Assembly: GCF_014841105.1 (NCBI RefSeq)
Contig: NZ_JACYWE010000006.1
Location: 152,050-216,049, forward strand
Direction of reading: 5' to 3'
DNA length: 64,000 bases
From: Lolliginicoccus lacisalsi
GTDB taxonomy: Bacteria > Actinomycetota > Actinomycetes > Mycobacteriales > Mycobacteriaceae
Positions 25,600 to 33,451 of this stretch are shown piece after piece. Under the pieces are notes generated by a model. It did no database searches, was not told where the DNA came from, and worked only from the letters and a program-made list of their open reading frames with translations. The translations under genes and the position numbers were made by a program. Numbering within the stretch: the first letter of the stretch is position 1; every line of letters begins with the position of its first letter.

Positions 25600-26835
25600 T
25601 TATCGAGATGCGTGCTCGCGGTGCTCCTGCCATGCCGTGGCAAGGAACTGCTCCACGACGGCGAGCGCCCGGATCGTCCGCCACGAGGGCACCAGGTCGA
25701 ACGAGTGCTGCCCACCGGCCACCTCCACATAGTGCGCGGGCTTGCGGGACTTCTCGCGCAGCTTCATGGCGAACCTGCGCCCTTCCTCGACCGTAACCAG
25801 CGAATCCTGATCGCCATGCACCACGAGGAACGGGGGCGCCTCGGCGGTGATCCGGTGCAGCGGGGAGGCCGCGCGGAACAGGTCCGGCTGCTCCTTGCGA
25901 CGCGTCCGGAAGACCCTGCGCTGCAACAGCGATCCGATGGGGCGGAAGTGGTGCCGGTCCTCATCGAGCAGGTCATAGACCCCGTAGAAGGCCACGCAGG
26001 CCGCTATGGACGTATCGGCGTCCTCGAACCCGGGCTGGAAGAGCGGATCACCGGACGTCAGGGCGGCCAGCGCGGCGAGATGCCCACCGGCAGAACCACC
26101 CGTGATGGCGATGAACGATGGATCGATGCCGTATTCGCCGGCGTGCTCGCGGACCCAGGCGATTGCTTGCTTGACATCGACGATGTGATCGGGCCACCGG
26201 GAACGGGGACTCAGCCGGTAGTCGATGTTGAAGCCCACCCATCCGTTCGCCGCGAGGTGCGTGAGCAGGGGGATGGCCTGGTCCTTGCGGCTGCCGACGC
26301 TCCAGCCGCCTCCGTGCACCTGGATGATCGCGGGCCGGCCTCCGTCAGGGACCTCGCCGTCGCGGGGCAGGGTGATGTCGAGCTTGAGGCCAAGGTTGCC
26401 GTGCCGCGAGTACACGACGTTATTGATCCGCTGGATGTCCCGCCTGCGCCAGGGCAGCCACGGCAGCAACACGTGCGATCCGGGGTATTCCGGACCTGAG
26501 CGCGCGGCCATTTCCGGCAACGGGGGATCGGCGGCGATGCGGGTGGCGCGGGAGCGGTACGCGAACCAGGCCAGGCCCGCGGCGCCAGCGCCGAAAAGGA
26601 CGAGCCCCGCGATGCCGAGCGGATGGATGCCGCCGAACGCCACCAGCACCGCGACGGCGATGATCCCGCCAAGCAGGACGTGCACGGGCATCTCGATGGC
26701 GAGCCAGGCTGCCGGCCAACTGACGATCACCGGCCTCCCCGAGGTGCGCGGCCACACGGCATTGACGACGAGGGCAAGCACCGCTGCCCCCGTGGCCAGC
26801 AGCGCGAGGGAGGTAAACAGCTCGAGCCCGTTCAC
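25600..26835 (-). CDS. Membrane-anchored alpha/beta hydrolase (hormone-sensitive-lipase-like esterase)
   Basis: A 411-residue esterase. Three or four hydrophobic segments fill residues 1-95. The catalytic domain has the oxyanion motif HGGGW (174-178), nucleophile Ser248 in GGSAGG, Asp344 in HGDQDS and His377 in GGQHSF, so the triad is complete. GTG 26835 overlaps the stop of the F420-type oxidoreductase gene (GTGA), so both are in one transcript. It probably hydrolyses short or medium acyl esters at the membrane. Similar to mycobacterial LipC-type carboxylesterases. Confidence 0.85.
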   Translation of the reverse strand: MNGLELFTSLALLATGAAVLALVVNAVWPRTSGRPVIVSWPAAWLAIEMPVHVLLGGIIAVAVLVAFGGIHPLGIAGLVLFGAGAAGLAWFAYRSRATRIAADPPLPEMAARSGPEYPGSHVLLPWLPWRRRDIQRINNVVYSRHGNLGLKLDITLPRDGEVPDGGRPAIIQVHGGGWSVGSRKDQAIPLLTHLAANGWVGFNIDYRLSPRSRWPDHIVDVKQAIAWVREHAGEYGIDPSFIAITGGSAGGHLAALAALTSGDPLFQPGFEDADTSIAACVAFYGVYDLLDEDRHHFRPIGSLLQRRVFRTRRKEQPDLFRAASPLHRITAEAPPFLVVHGDQDSLVTVEEGRRFAMKLREKSRKPAHYVEVAGGQHSFDLVPSWRTIRALAVVEQFLATAWQEHREHASR

Positions 26836-27758
26836 AGCGCAGCGATCACCTCGCGCGCGATGAGCTCGATGTGATCCAGGTCGTTCACATCAAGGATCTG
26901 CAGGTAGAAGCGCTCCACTCCTTCGCGGACGAACGCGCCGATCCGGTCCGCTGCCTCGCTAGGAGTGCCGCAGATCCCATGCTCGCGCAGTTCCTGCGGA
27001 TCGCGGCCGATGATCGACGCCCGTCGCCGGAACTCCTCCTCGGTGCTGCCCACGCAGGCCACCAGCGCCGCCGAGTACACCAGGTCATCGGGGTTGCGCT
27101 CGAGCCGCTCGCACGTATCGCGGATCGTGCCAAAACGGCCCCGGACGGCATCGAGCTCGGGGAACGCCGCGTTGTACTCATTGGCGAACCGTGCGACGAA
27201 CTCGGGCGTGCGCGTGGGGCCATTGCCACCAATGATGATGGGCAGCTCCGACTGCAACGGCTTGGGCAGCGCGGGATTGTCCTCCAGCGTGTAGTGGTCG
27301 CCGCGGAAGGTGAACGACACGCCGTCCGGAGTGTCCCAGAGGCCGGTGATGATCGCGAGCTGCTCCTCGAACCGGTCGAAGAGCTTCGGAGGGAACGGGA
27401 TGCCGAACGCCCGATGCTCCGCCTCGAACCACCCCGCGCCGATGCCGAGCTCGACCCGCCCGCCCGACATGTGATCGACCTGCGCTGCCTGCACCGCGAG
27501 GATCGCCGGATGCCGGAAAGTCGCGGATGTCATCAGGGTGCCCAGGCGGATCCGCGAGGTTTCCCGCGCGAGGCCGGCGAGCGTGGTCCAGGCATCGGTG
27601 GGGCCAGGAAGGCCATCCGCGGAGCCCATGCGCATGAAGTGATCGGACCGGAAGAAGCCGTCGAAGCCGAGCTTCTCGGCCGCGCGGGCGACCGCGAGGA
27701 GATCGTCATAGCTCGCGCCCTGCTGGGGCTCTGTGAAGATCCGGAAATCCACCATCAT
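26832..27758 (-). CDS. LLM-class F420-dependent oxidoreductase
   Basis: A 308-residue TIM-barrel enzyme of the luciferase-like family. Features: GFDGFFRSDHFMRM, RIRLGTLMTSATFRHPAILA, VELGIGAGWFEAEHRAFGIP and LPIIIGGNGPTRTPEFVARF, which fit the F420-binding subset common in Mycobacteriales. ATG 27758 (with a second ATG at 27755) follows GGGAGGG. The substrate is unknown. It is coupled to the downstream esterase gene. Confidence 0.85.
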   Translation of the reverse strand: MMVDFRIFTEPQQGASYDDLLAVARAAEKLGFDGFFRSDHFMRMGSADGLPGPTDAWTTLAGLARETSRIRLGTLMTSATFRHPAILAVQAAQVDHMSGGRVELGIGAGWFEAEHRAFGIPFPPKLFDRFEEQLAIITGLWDTPDGVSFTFRGDHYTLEDNPALPKPLQSELPIIIGGNGPTRTPEFVARFANEYNAAFPELDAVRGRFGTIRDTCERLERNPDDLVYSAALVACVGSTEEEFRRRASIIGRDPQELREHGICGTPSEAADRIGAFVREGVERFYLQILDVNDLDHIELIAREVIAAL

Positions 27759-27799
27759 GAAATGCCACCCTCCCACGCCGTCGCTGGTTCTCGGTCGAG

Positions 27800-28465
27800 C
27801 TAGACCGAGTCTGCCACGGCCTCGGGAATCGAGGTGGCCCCACGCGTCAACATCAAGGTTGCGCGCACTGTGGCGGGCGCATCGATGAGGGCCGCCACGA
27901 CCGCGGCGACGTCGGACCGAGGCACCTCGTCCTTGGGCAGCGGCGCCGCGGACAGAGCGACGAGGCCCGTCGGGGGATCGTTCGTCAGCCGGCCCGGCCG
28001 CAGGATCGTCCAGTCGAGGTCGTCGCGGCCCCGCAGGTCCTCCTCCGCGGCGGTCTTGGCCCGCAGGTAGGCAGTCCACACTTCCCCGGCGTCCTCGGGG
28101 ATGGGCTCGCCCGCGCCGAACGTCGAGATCTGGATGAACCGGCGGGCCCCCGCGCGGGCTGCCGCCGCGGCGAGCAGGACCGCCGCTCCGCGATCCACCG
28201 TGTCCTTGCGCGCGGTGCCGCTGCCCGGCCCCGCTCCCGCCGCGAACACCGCGACATCAGCACCCTCGAGGGCGAGGGCGGCATCCGCGACGGTCGAGTG
28301 CTCGAGATCCAGCAGGATCGCCTCGCCGCCGAGCACATGGATGTCGTGGGCATGGCTCGGATTGCGGATCAGCGCCACCGCGGAGTCCCCCCGTGCGACG
28401 AGCAACTCGATCAGGTGCTGGGCGATCTGGCCGTGGCCACCGGCAATGACAACGCGATGCGACAT
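27800..28465 (-). CDS. NAD(P)-binding SDR-family protein (NmrA/YwnB-like)
   Basis: A 221-residue atypical short-chain dehydrogenase. The N-terminal dinucleotide motif is VVIAGGHGQIAQHL, then VAVFAAGAGPGSG and RFIQISTFGA. A YLRAK motif keeps the Tyr-x-x-x-Lys pair. It is probably an oxidoreductase or redox-sensing protein. ATG 28465 has AAGG upstream. It ends 41 bases before the oxidoreductase gene start, so they may share a transcript. Confidence 0.82.
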   Translation of the reverse strand: MSHRVVIAGGHGQIAQHLIELLVARGDSAVALIRNPSHAHDIHVLGGEAILLDLEHSTVADAALALEGADVAVFAAGAGPGSGTARKDTVDRGAAVLLAAAAARAGARRFIQISTFGAGEPIPEDAGEVWTAYLRAKTAAEEDLRGRDDLDWTILRPGRLTNDPPTGLVALSAAPLPKDEVPRSDVAAVVAALIDAPATVRATLMLTRGATSIPEAVADSV

Positions 28466-28510
28466 GAGGAGCCTTTCCATCCAATGAGCGTGCAGGGGAC
28501 CTGGCAAGGA

Positions 28511-29077
28511 TCACCAGGGGCGGGCGCGCAGCACCACATCAATGGCGCGGCCCTTGGGCGTGCTGCGGAACTGGTGATGCAACTGCTCGACGCGCAGTCC
28601 CGCGGCGGCCTCCGCGAGCAGGGCCACCGTGGGCAGCACCGAGGGATCAGGGGGCCCGCCCACCCCGTTCTCGAGGTTCTCGCGGGCATGCCCGAGGTAG
28701 AGCATCGTGCCCGTGGGGGAGAGCCAGTGGCCGGCGCCGCGGATCAGGGCGGCCAGCGCTTCCGCGGGCAGGTGCAGGTACGACACCAGAACCAGGTCCA
28801 CCCGCTCCTCGGGGTGCCACGTCGTTGCATCGGCGACGGTCCACCGGATGCGCCCCTCCGGATCGGACTCCCGGGCATTGGCGATCGCTTGCTCGGACGA
28901 ATCGACCGCGGTCACTCGCCAGCCCAGGCTGGCCAGCCAACGGGCGTTGCGGCCCTCGCCGCAGCCCAGATCGATCGCGGAGCCTGGCGCGAGGTCCTCG
29001 ATGAGGCCGGGCAGCAAGGCCGCGGGCTCCCCGCCCCACGGCTGGGGCTCGGTGCGATACCGCTCGTTCCAATCCAC
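28511..29077 (-). CDS. Class I SAM-dependent methyltransferase
   Basis: A 188-residue Rossmann methyltransferase with motif I IDLGCGEGRNARWL, motif II VTAVDSSEQAI and a DLVLVSYLHLP block (TehB/UbiE-like). The start is GTG 29077 (VDWNERYRTEPQPWGG). The frame continues upstream, but that part runs into the palindrome and tandem repeats at 29215-29341. The ribosome site is weak. Substrate unknown. Confidence 0.8.
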   Translation of the reverse strand: MDWNERYRTEPQPWGGEPAALLPGLIEDLAPGSAIDLGCGEGRNARWLASLGWRVTAVDSSEQAIANARESDPEGRIRWTVADATTWHPEERVDLVLVSYLHLPAEALAALIRGAGHWLSPTGTMLYLGHARENLENGVGGPPDPSVLPTVALLAEAAAGLRVEQLHHQFRSTPKGRAIDVVLRARPW

Positions 29078-29214
29078 GATTACCGAGGCTAGTGCCTTCG
29101 TGCTCCTCGCGCCGCTGCCTCGGGCGCCGCTGCCTCGGTCCAGTCGGCTCGCCGGTGGCGGCCGTTTCGCGGGGCCAGGTCTGCGGGCCTCGTTCCGCGG
29201 GGTTCCGCGGGGCC

Positions 29215-29255
29215 AGTGGAAACTTTTCCCCCGCCAGCGAGGAAAAGTTTCCACT
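29215..29255. repeat. Palindromic intergenic element, GTGGAAAC family, copy B
   Basis: AGTGGAAACTTTTCC (29215-29229) and its exact complement GGAAAAGTTTCCACT (29241-29255) flank an 11-base loop. It lies between two minus-strand genes, so it is not placed as a convergent terminator. Confidence 0.9.
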
Positions 29256-29341
29256 CGCGATCGGCTGGCTGCCCGCGCCGCGATCGGCTGGCTGCCCGCG
29301 CCGCGATCCGTCGGCTGCCCGCGCGCCGCGATCGGCCGGCT
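29256..29341. repeat. GC-rich tandem repeat, 23-base unit, beside palindrome B
   Basis: CGCGATCGGCTGGCTGCCCG begins a 23-base unit repeated at 29256 and 29279, with diverged copies from 29302 and 29327. Short TTCCGCGGGG repeats also lie just before the palindrome (29193-29212). Confidence 0.85.
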
Positions 29342-29391
29342 ATCCCCCCATCAATCGCACCATCAATCACCGCCGGCCCCCACCGATGCTC

Positions 29392-30042
29392 CTAGTCGAG
29401 CAGACCGAACTCCGCCATCTCGAGGAGGCCGTCGAGCGCGTCCGAGAGCACGAGCGAGCGCTCGTGCACACCGGGGGCGGTGAGGAGCTGGTAGCGGTCC
29501 ACGTCGCCGAGGGGGATGCAGTCGGCGAGCTCATAGAGGTGCCGCGCGGGCGTCTTGGAGGTCCCTCCTAGAACGGGCAGCTCAGGCATGGCCACCTCGC
29601 TGCCGGGGATGTCCTGCTTGTCGGCGAGCTGAGCGAGGAGGCTGTAGAGCTCGGCGATGCGGGCGGCGAACGTGTGGAATCCCGGCTCGACTGGGCCATC
29701 GTTCTCGTCGGGCCAGGGCTCGATCTCCGCGCGCGGGAAGGGGGCGTCGTCGAGCCACTTGGTAACGCGGATGCGCTCGCGGCCGCGGCAGTCGAGCGCA
29801 TGCTGCCCGGGACCGATCTCGACGTGGGCGATGATCTCGGCGAGGGTGCCTACATCGTGGCGCTGCTCGCCGCCGCCGACCTCGGTGCCGCGGGCGATGA
29901 GCACCTGCCCGAACGTGGGCGTGCGGGCCTCCCCGAGGCAGTGGCGCACCATTGCCTGGTAGCGCGGCTCGAAGACGTGGAGGGGCATGGCGCCGCCGGG
30001 AAGCAGGACGGAGCCGAGCGGGAACATGGGCGAGACGGTCAT
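29392..30042 (-). CDS. LON substrate-binding-domain protein
   Basis: A 216-residue protein that is a stand-alone Lon N-terminal-type domain (PF02190-like). It begins MFPLGSVLLPGGAMPLHVFEPRYQ after a few residues, with DVGTLAEIIAHVEIGPGQHA and CRGRERIRV. There is no ATPase or protease part. Its role is unknown. The start ATG overlaps the stop of the upstream hydrolase gene (ATGA). Confidence 0.85.
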   Translation of the reverse strand: MTVSPMFPLGSVLLPGGAMPLHVFEPRYQAMVRHCLGEARTPTFGQVLIARGTEVGGGEQRHDVGTLAEIIAHVEIGPGQHALDCRGRERIRVTKWLDDAPFPRAEIEPWPDENDGPVEPGFHTFAARIAELYSLLAQLADKQDIPGSEVAMPELPVLGGTSKTPARHLYELADCIPLGDVDRYQLLTAPGVHERSLVLSDALDGLLEMAEFGLLD

Positions 30043-30878
30043 TCCGGTAAGAGCCCCGTGATCGCGTCGATGAGGGTCGCGCCCACGAGCATCTCGACGT
30101 CATTGTGGCCCGCTCCGGGCAGCACGACCCGGGAATGCAGGTTTCGTGCCGCATCGGCGACCTCGGCGCTCATGGATGCGGGGATGATCTCGTCCGCGGT
30201 GCCGTAGGCGACGACCGTGGGGACGGTGATGCGCTTGACGGCGTCGAGCACGCGGAACCGGTCGCGCAGCAGGCCATGTGGCAGATAGGGGTAGTGGACG
30301 CGGCCGATCGAGGCCAGGTCGGTGAAGGGGGAGCGCAGGACCAGGCCCGCGGGCGGGTAGCGCAGCGCGAGCGACGCCATGACGCCGCAGCCGAGGCTCT
30401 CGCCGAAGTAGATCAAACGCTCAGCGGGGACGGAGCGCTCCCTCCGCAGGTACCAGTAGGCGGCGCGGGCATCGAGCGCGAGGCCCTCCTCGGACGGCGA
30501 GCCGGGGTTGCCGCCGTAGCCGCGGTAGTCGAGCAGCAGGCTGGCGATCCCCTCCCGGGCAAGGGCCTCGGCGAGCGGCGCCCGGTCGGCCCGGTTCCCG
30601 GCGTTGCCGTGGGCGATGAGCACGGTGATGCCGCGCGGCTGGGATCCGGGCACGGGCGATACATGCCATGCGTCGAGGGTGAGCCCGTCATCGGTGTTGA
30701 GGCGTATCTCCTCGGCGGTGGGGAGCACGGAATGGGCGGCGGGCACTGCCGCGTCGTCCGGGTAGTAGATGAGCTTTCGTTGCATGGCCCAGGCCACGGA
30801 TCCCGCTGCTCCCGCGACGGCGAGCCCGGCGCCGCCCACGGCGAGGCCGCGCCCCCACAACCCATCGGTCAGTCCCAT
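30039..30878 (-). CDS. Membrane-anchored alpha/beta hydrolase (BEM46/ABHD13-like)
   Basis: A 279-residue hydrolase with an N-terminal membrane anchor (about 12-30), then KLIYYP and IAHGNAGNR (oxyanion region). The nucleophile is Ser161 in GESLG, and Asp229 in YGTADEI and His258 in GAGHND complete the triad. LDYRGYGGNPGSPSEEGL is the typical BEM46 block. Probably a lipid or small-ester hydrolase, substrate unknown. Overlaps the LON-domain gene by four bases. Confidence 0.85.
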   Translation of the reverse strand: MGLTDGLWGRGLAVGGAGLAVAGAAGSVAWAMQRKLIYYPDDAAVPAAHSVLPTAEEIRLNTDDGLTLDAWHVSPVPGSQPRGITVLIAHGNAGNRADRAPLAEALAREGIASLLLDYRGYGGNPGSPSEEGLALDARAAYWYLRRERSVPAERLIYFGESLGCGVMASLALRYPPAGLVLRSPFTDLASIGRVHYPYLPHGLLRDRFRVLDAVKRITVPTVVAYGTADEIIPASMSAEVADAARNLHSRVVLPGAGHNDVEMLVGATLIDAITGLLPE

Positions 30879-30965
30879 CGTGGTCTACCTCTCGGTCGGA
30901 TCGATCACTCGCTATCCGAACCTACACCGGTGGTGGCGGGCTTGGCTCTCCCGCGCGGCGGCTGC

Positions 30966-32087
30966 TCATCCCTGGGGGGAGGCGCGGAGCAGCTCATGCG
31001 GCTTGTACTTCATGAATCCCCGGTGCCGGGCAGACTTGACGGCCTTGACGCGGAATGCCGGATGGTGCCGCAGGATCTCGGCGAGCTCGCCATCGACGAG
31101 GATGTCCCCGCCGGGCGCGGCGCTGGTCAACCGGGCCGCGGTGTTGACCACTTGCCCGTATAGGTCCCCGAAGCGGGCGAGCGCGATGCCATAGGCGAGC
31201 CCGATGTGCAGCAGGGGCAGGGATTCGTTGCTGCGGATGGCGTCCTGCAGGGCGATGGCGATGCGGGCGGCCGCGGCGGGCTGCTCGACGGAGAACATGA
31301 TCTCGTCGCCGACGTTCTTGATCACCGATCCGCCGTGCGCGGCGATGATCGAGGTGACCGTGTTCTCGAAGGTATTGAGCAGGGTCGCGAGGCCGGTGAT
31401 GTTATTCAGCCGGGTGAGATCGGTGTAGCCGACCATGTCCGCGAACCCCACGACGAGGGCTTGGCTGGCGGTGTCCTCATCGGGGCCGGCGAGGTAGCGG
31501 CCCGCGCGGGCGGCGAGGTGGCGGCGCCACACGTAGGTCTGCATCGCGTGCACCACGGGCACCCACTCGCGGACGAGGTCGGCGGCGTCGTCGAGCAGCT
31601 CGGTGGGGGAGAGGGGAGGGTCGGCGGCCATGCGTTGCTCGACGAGCTCGAGCACCTGCTCGTTGAGCAGCGGGACCTGCCATTCGGCGATGCGGGAGAA
31701 CGACTGCCCGAGGGCGCGGGTCATCCCCACGGCGAGCTCCGGGGTGAGTATCCCGGCGGACTCGAGCTGGGCAAGGGTGCGGATGGCGTTGATATCGGAT
31801 TCGGTGTAGAGCACGGAGGCGGCGTTCGGGGCGGTGGCGAAGCCGAGCGCGCGCCAGAGCTCCTGGCCGTACTCGGCGCTCACTCCAGCGCGCTCGGCGA
31901 CCTGCGAGCGGGTGTAGCGGCGGGCCTCGCCGAGGAGTGCCTTCTCCACCTCGGACTGGATGAGGCGCATGATCAACGGCCGCGGCTCGGTCTTCTCGTC
32001 GCCGCTCTTCGTCCGGCGCGGCGGCACGAACAACGGCTCGGTGGGCGCGTTGGCGTTCGCGTGGGCGAAATCGTCGAACGATGCCAT
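30966..32087 (-). CDS. Class III adenylate/guanylate cyclase
   Basis: A 373-residue soluble cyclase with an N-terminal helical regulatory domain (residues about 35-195; MRLIQSEVEKALLGEARRYTR and an HTH-like QVAERAGVSAEYGQELWRALGFA), like the pH-sensing Rv1264 group. The catalytic domain has VGFADMVGYTDLTRLN (metal Asp), VIKNVGDEIMF (Lys and second Asp), FGDLYG (base-selecting Asp) and VVNTAARL (Asn and Arg). The full set of active-site residues suggests active cAMP synthesis as a homodimer. ATG 32087. The upstream 250 bases to 32338 hold no other gene. Confidence 0.9.
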   Translation of the reverse strand: MASFDDFAHANANAPTEPLFVPPRRTKSGDEKTEPRPLIMRLIQSEVEKALLGEARRYTRSQVAERAGVSAEYGQELWRALGFATAPNAASVLYTESDINAIRTLAQLESAGILTPELAVGMTRALGQSFSRIAEWQVPLLNEQVLELVEQRMAADPPLSPTELLDDAADLVREWVPVVHAMQTYVWRRHLAARAGRYLAGPDEDTASQALVVGFADMVGYTDLTRLNNITGLATLLNTFENTVTSIIAAHGGSVIKNVGDEIMFSVEQPAAAARIAIALQDAIRSNESLPLLHIGLAYGIALARFGDLYGQVVNTAARLTSAAPGGDILVDGELAEILRHHPAFRVKAVKSARHRGFMKYKPHELLRASPQG

Positions 32088-32338
32088 CTCTGCCGTCCCT
32101 GGTAGTTGTCTCAGATCGAGGAGTGCCGGTGGCTTCTATCGTCGGGGATGCCGCGGGCAAACCCGTGTATTTTGCCGCGTCGGCGGCGTCATGGCCGCGG
32201 GGCGGCGTGATCCTCGTCCCAGTTGTGCCGGGAACCCGTAACAAGATCATCCCTGTGCCCGATCACCGCAACAGATAGTCACGAACATGGCTCCTGGTGC
32301 GCGAGCAGCGCATCGAGCCTGGAACCAGGGGTGCAGGC

Positions 32339-32716
32339 ATGAACGGTGTGCAGATGATGATCGACGTATGGTCCCGGGTCGATGGGCCCATGACCGTCCT
32401 CGCGGTCGGGCTGCTCGCGCTCAGTGCAGGCATCTCCGGGCTCGGGCTGATCCTCGATGAGGAGCACCGGGCTCGCTGGGCGTTCCCCCTTGGCCTGATC
32501 CTCGCGGGAGTGGGCGGCTTCCTCGCCTCGATCTTCCTCGTCGAGCCCGGGGCGCTCGCCTTCGACGGGCTCCTGCCGGAGCTTGCCACGCTGGTGGCGT
32601 TCGCCGGGGTGCCTGCCACGGTGTTCGTCCTCGTCACCAGCGGCAGCGTCTACCTGCTGCGGTCGGTGCGCGACGTGCTCGCCGAGCACGGCCAGGTTCG
32701 CGCCCACGCATCCTGA
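32339..32716 (+). CDS. Small membrane protein of unknown function
   Basis: A 125-residue protein with three predicted membrane segments (MTVLAVGLLALSAGISGLGL, WAFPLGLILAGVGGFLASIF, LATLVAFAGVPATVFVLV). I do not recognise the family. ATG 32339 follows AGGGG. The longer frame to 32297 is less likely. It is convergent with the ArsR gene, 22 bases apart. Confidence 0.6.
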   Translation: MNGVQMMIDVWSRVDGPMTVLAVGLLALSAGISGLGLILDEEHRARWAFPLGLILAGVGGFLASIFLVEPGALAFDGLLPELATLVAFAGVPATVFVLVTSGSVYLLRSVRDVLAEHGQVRAHAS

Positions 32717-32738
32717 GCCACCCGCTGGCGCGCGGCCG

Positions 32739-33083
32739 CTACCCGTGCGCGTGGGTGCCGCCTATGCCATGGAGCATCGAGTGGACCACGGGATCGTCGA
32801 GGTAGTAGCGCATGTTGCGCCCGTCGCGCTGGACCCGCACCCAGTTGTGGCTGCGCAGCAGCCGCAGCGCGTGCGAAACGGCGGAGCTGGACATGTCGAG
32901 GGCCTCGGCCAGGCCGGTGACGGTGATCCCTGGCGCGCGGTGCATCGCTAGCAGGATCCGGAGCCGGTTCGAGTCGGAGAGCAGCGCGAACCGCTGGGCC
33001 CAGAAGTCCACGTCTGGCACCAGGGTGACCGCGGCGACGGCCTCGCGGGCCCGCTGGTCATCATCGAGCGGGGAAACAGCCAT
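32739..33083 (-). CDS. ArsR/SmtB-family regulator with a His-rich tail
   Basis: A 114-residue winged-helix repressor (FALLSDSNRLRILLAMHRAP, GLAEALDMSSSAVSHALRLLRSHNWVRVQRDGRNMRYYL). The C-terminal helix and tail carry D-D, H-SML-H and HAHG, which suggest metal sensing (Ni/Co/Zn class), but the exact D-x-H spacing of the alpha-5 site is not met. No metal exporter is adjacent. ATG 33083 or ATG 33092 are both possible. Confidence 0.85.
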   Translation of the reverse strand: MAVSPLDDDQRAREAVAAVTLVPDVDFWAQRFALLSDSNRLRILLAMHRAPGITVTGLAEALDMSSSAVSHALRLLRSHNWVRVQRDGRNMRYYLDDPVVHSMLHGIGGTHAHG

Positions 33084-33146
33084 GGTTACCATTCTGCCCG
33101 CAATCGGCGCGCGCGGAGCCGAGCATGGGACTGATCCTTCGACGCG

Positions 33147-33180
33147 CATGCCCCGGCCACCACGATGTGGCCGGGGCATG
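33147..33180. terminator. Perfect 14-pair hairpin upstream of the ArsR gene
   Basis: CATGCCCCGGCCAC (33147-33160) and GTGGCCGGGGCATG (33167-33180) with a 6-base loop. It lies 64 bases upstream of the ArsR gene, in a divergent gap, where a terminator is not expected. It could be an attenuator or the end of a small RNA. From 33181 to 33451 the DNA is AT-richer and I see no gene. Confidence 0.55.
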
Positions 33181-33451
33181 TGTGAAAGAGCAGCGGTGAT
33201 CTTTCCGCGATTGTCGGATACAGCTCCGCATTGAGGGCTCGCCTCGTCGTCGGGACAAGCTAAGCGGAGGTCCTGAAACGAGGGTAGGAAAATTGTGAGA
33301 GATCGTTGAGATTATTTTTGCCCTCGTGCATATGGCAATGATCACCCTAAAAACAAATGCGGGACTGCATCACCGTGAAAAACCACGAAACGGGCGGCCG
33401 GGCGCCAGGCTGTAGGATGCAAGCCATCCATGGGACCGCGAGGAGCATGAC

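Noticed and set aside
33181-33451. Riboswitch (ydaO/c-di-AMP or K+ related) before the antiporter gene
   Set aside because: None of the conserved loop sequences could be found; the stretch is only AT-richer.
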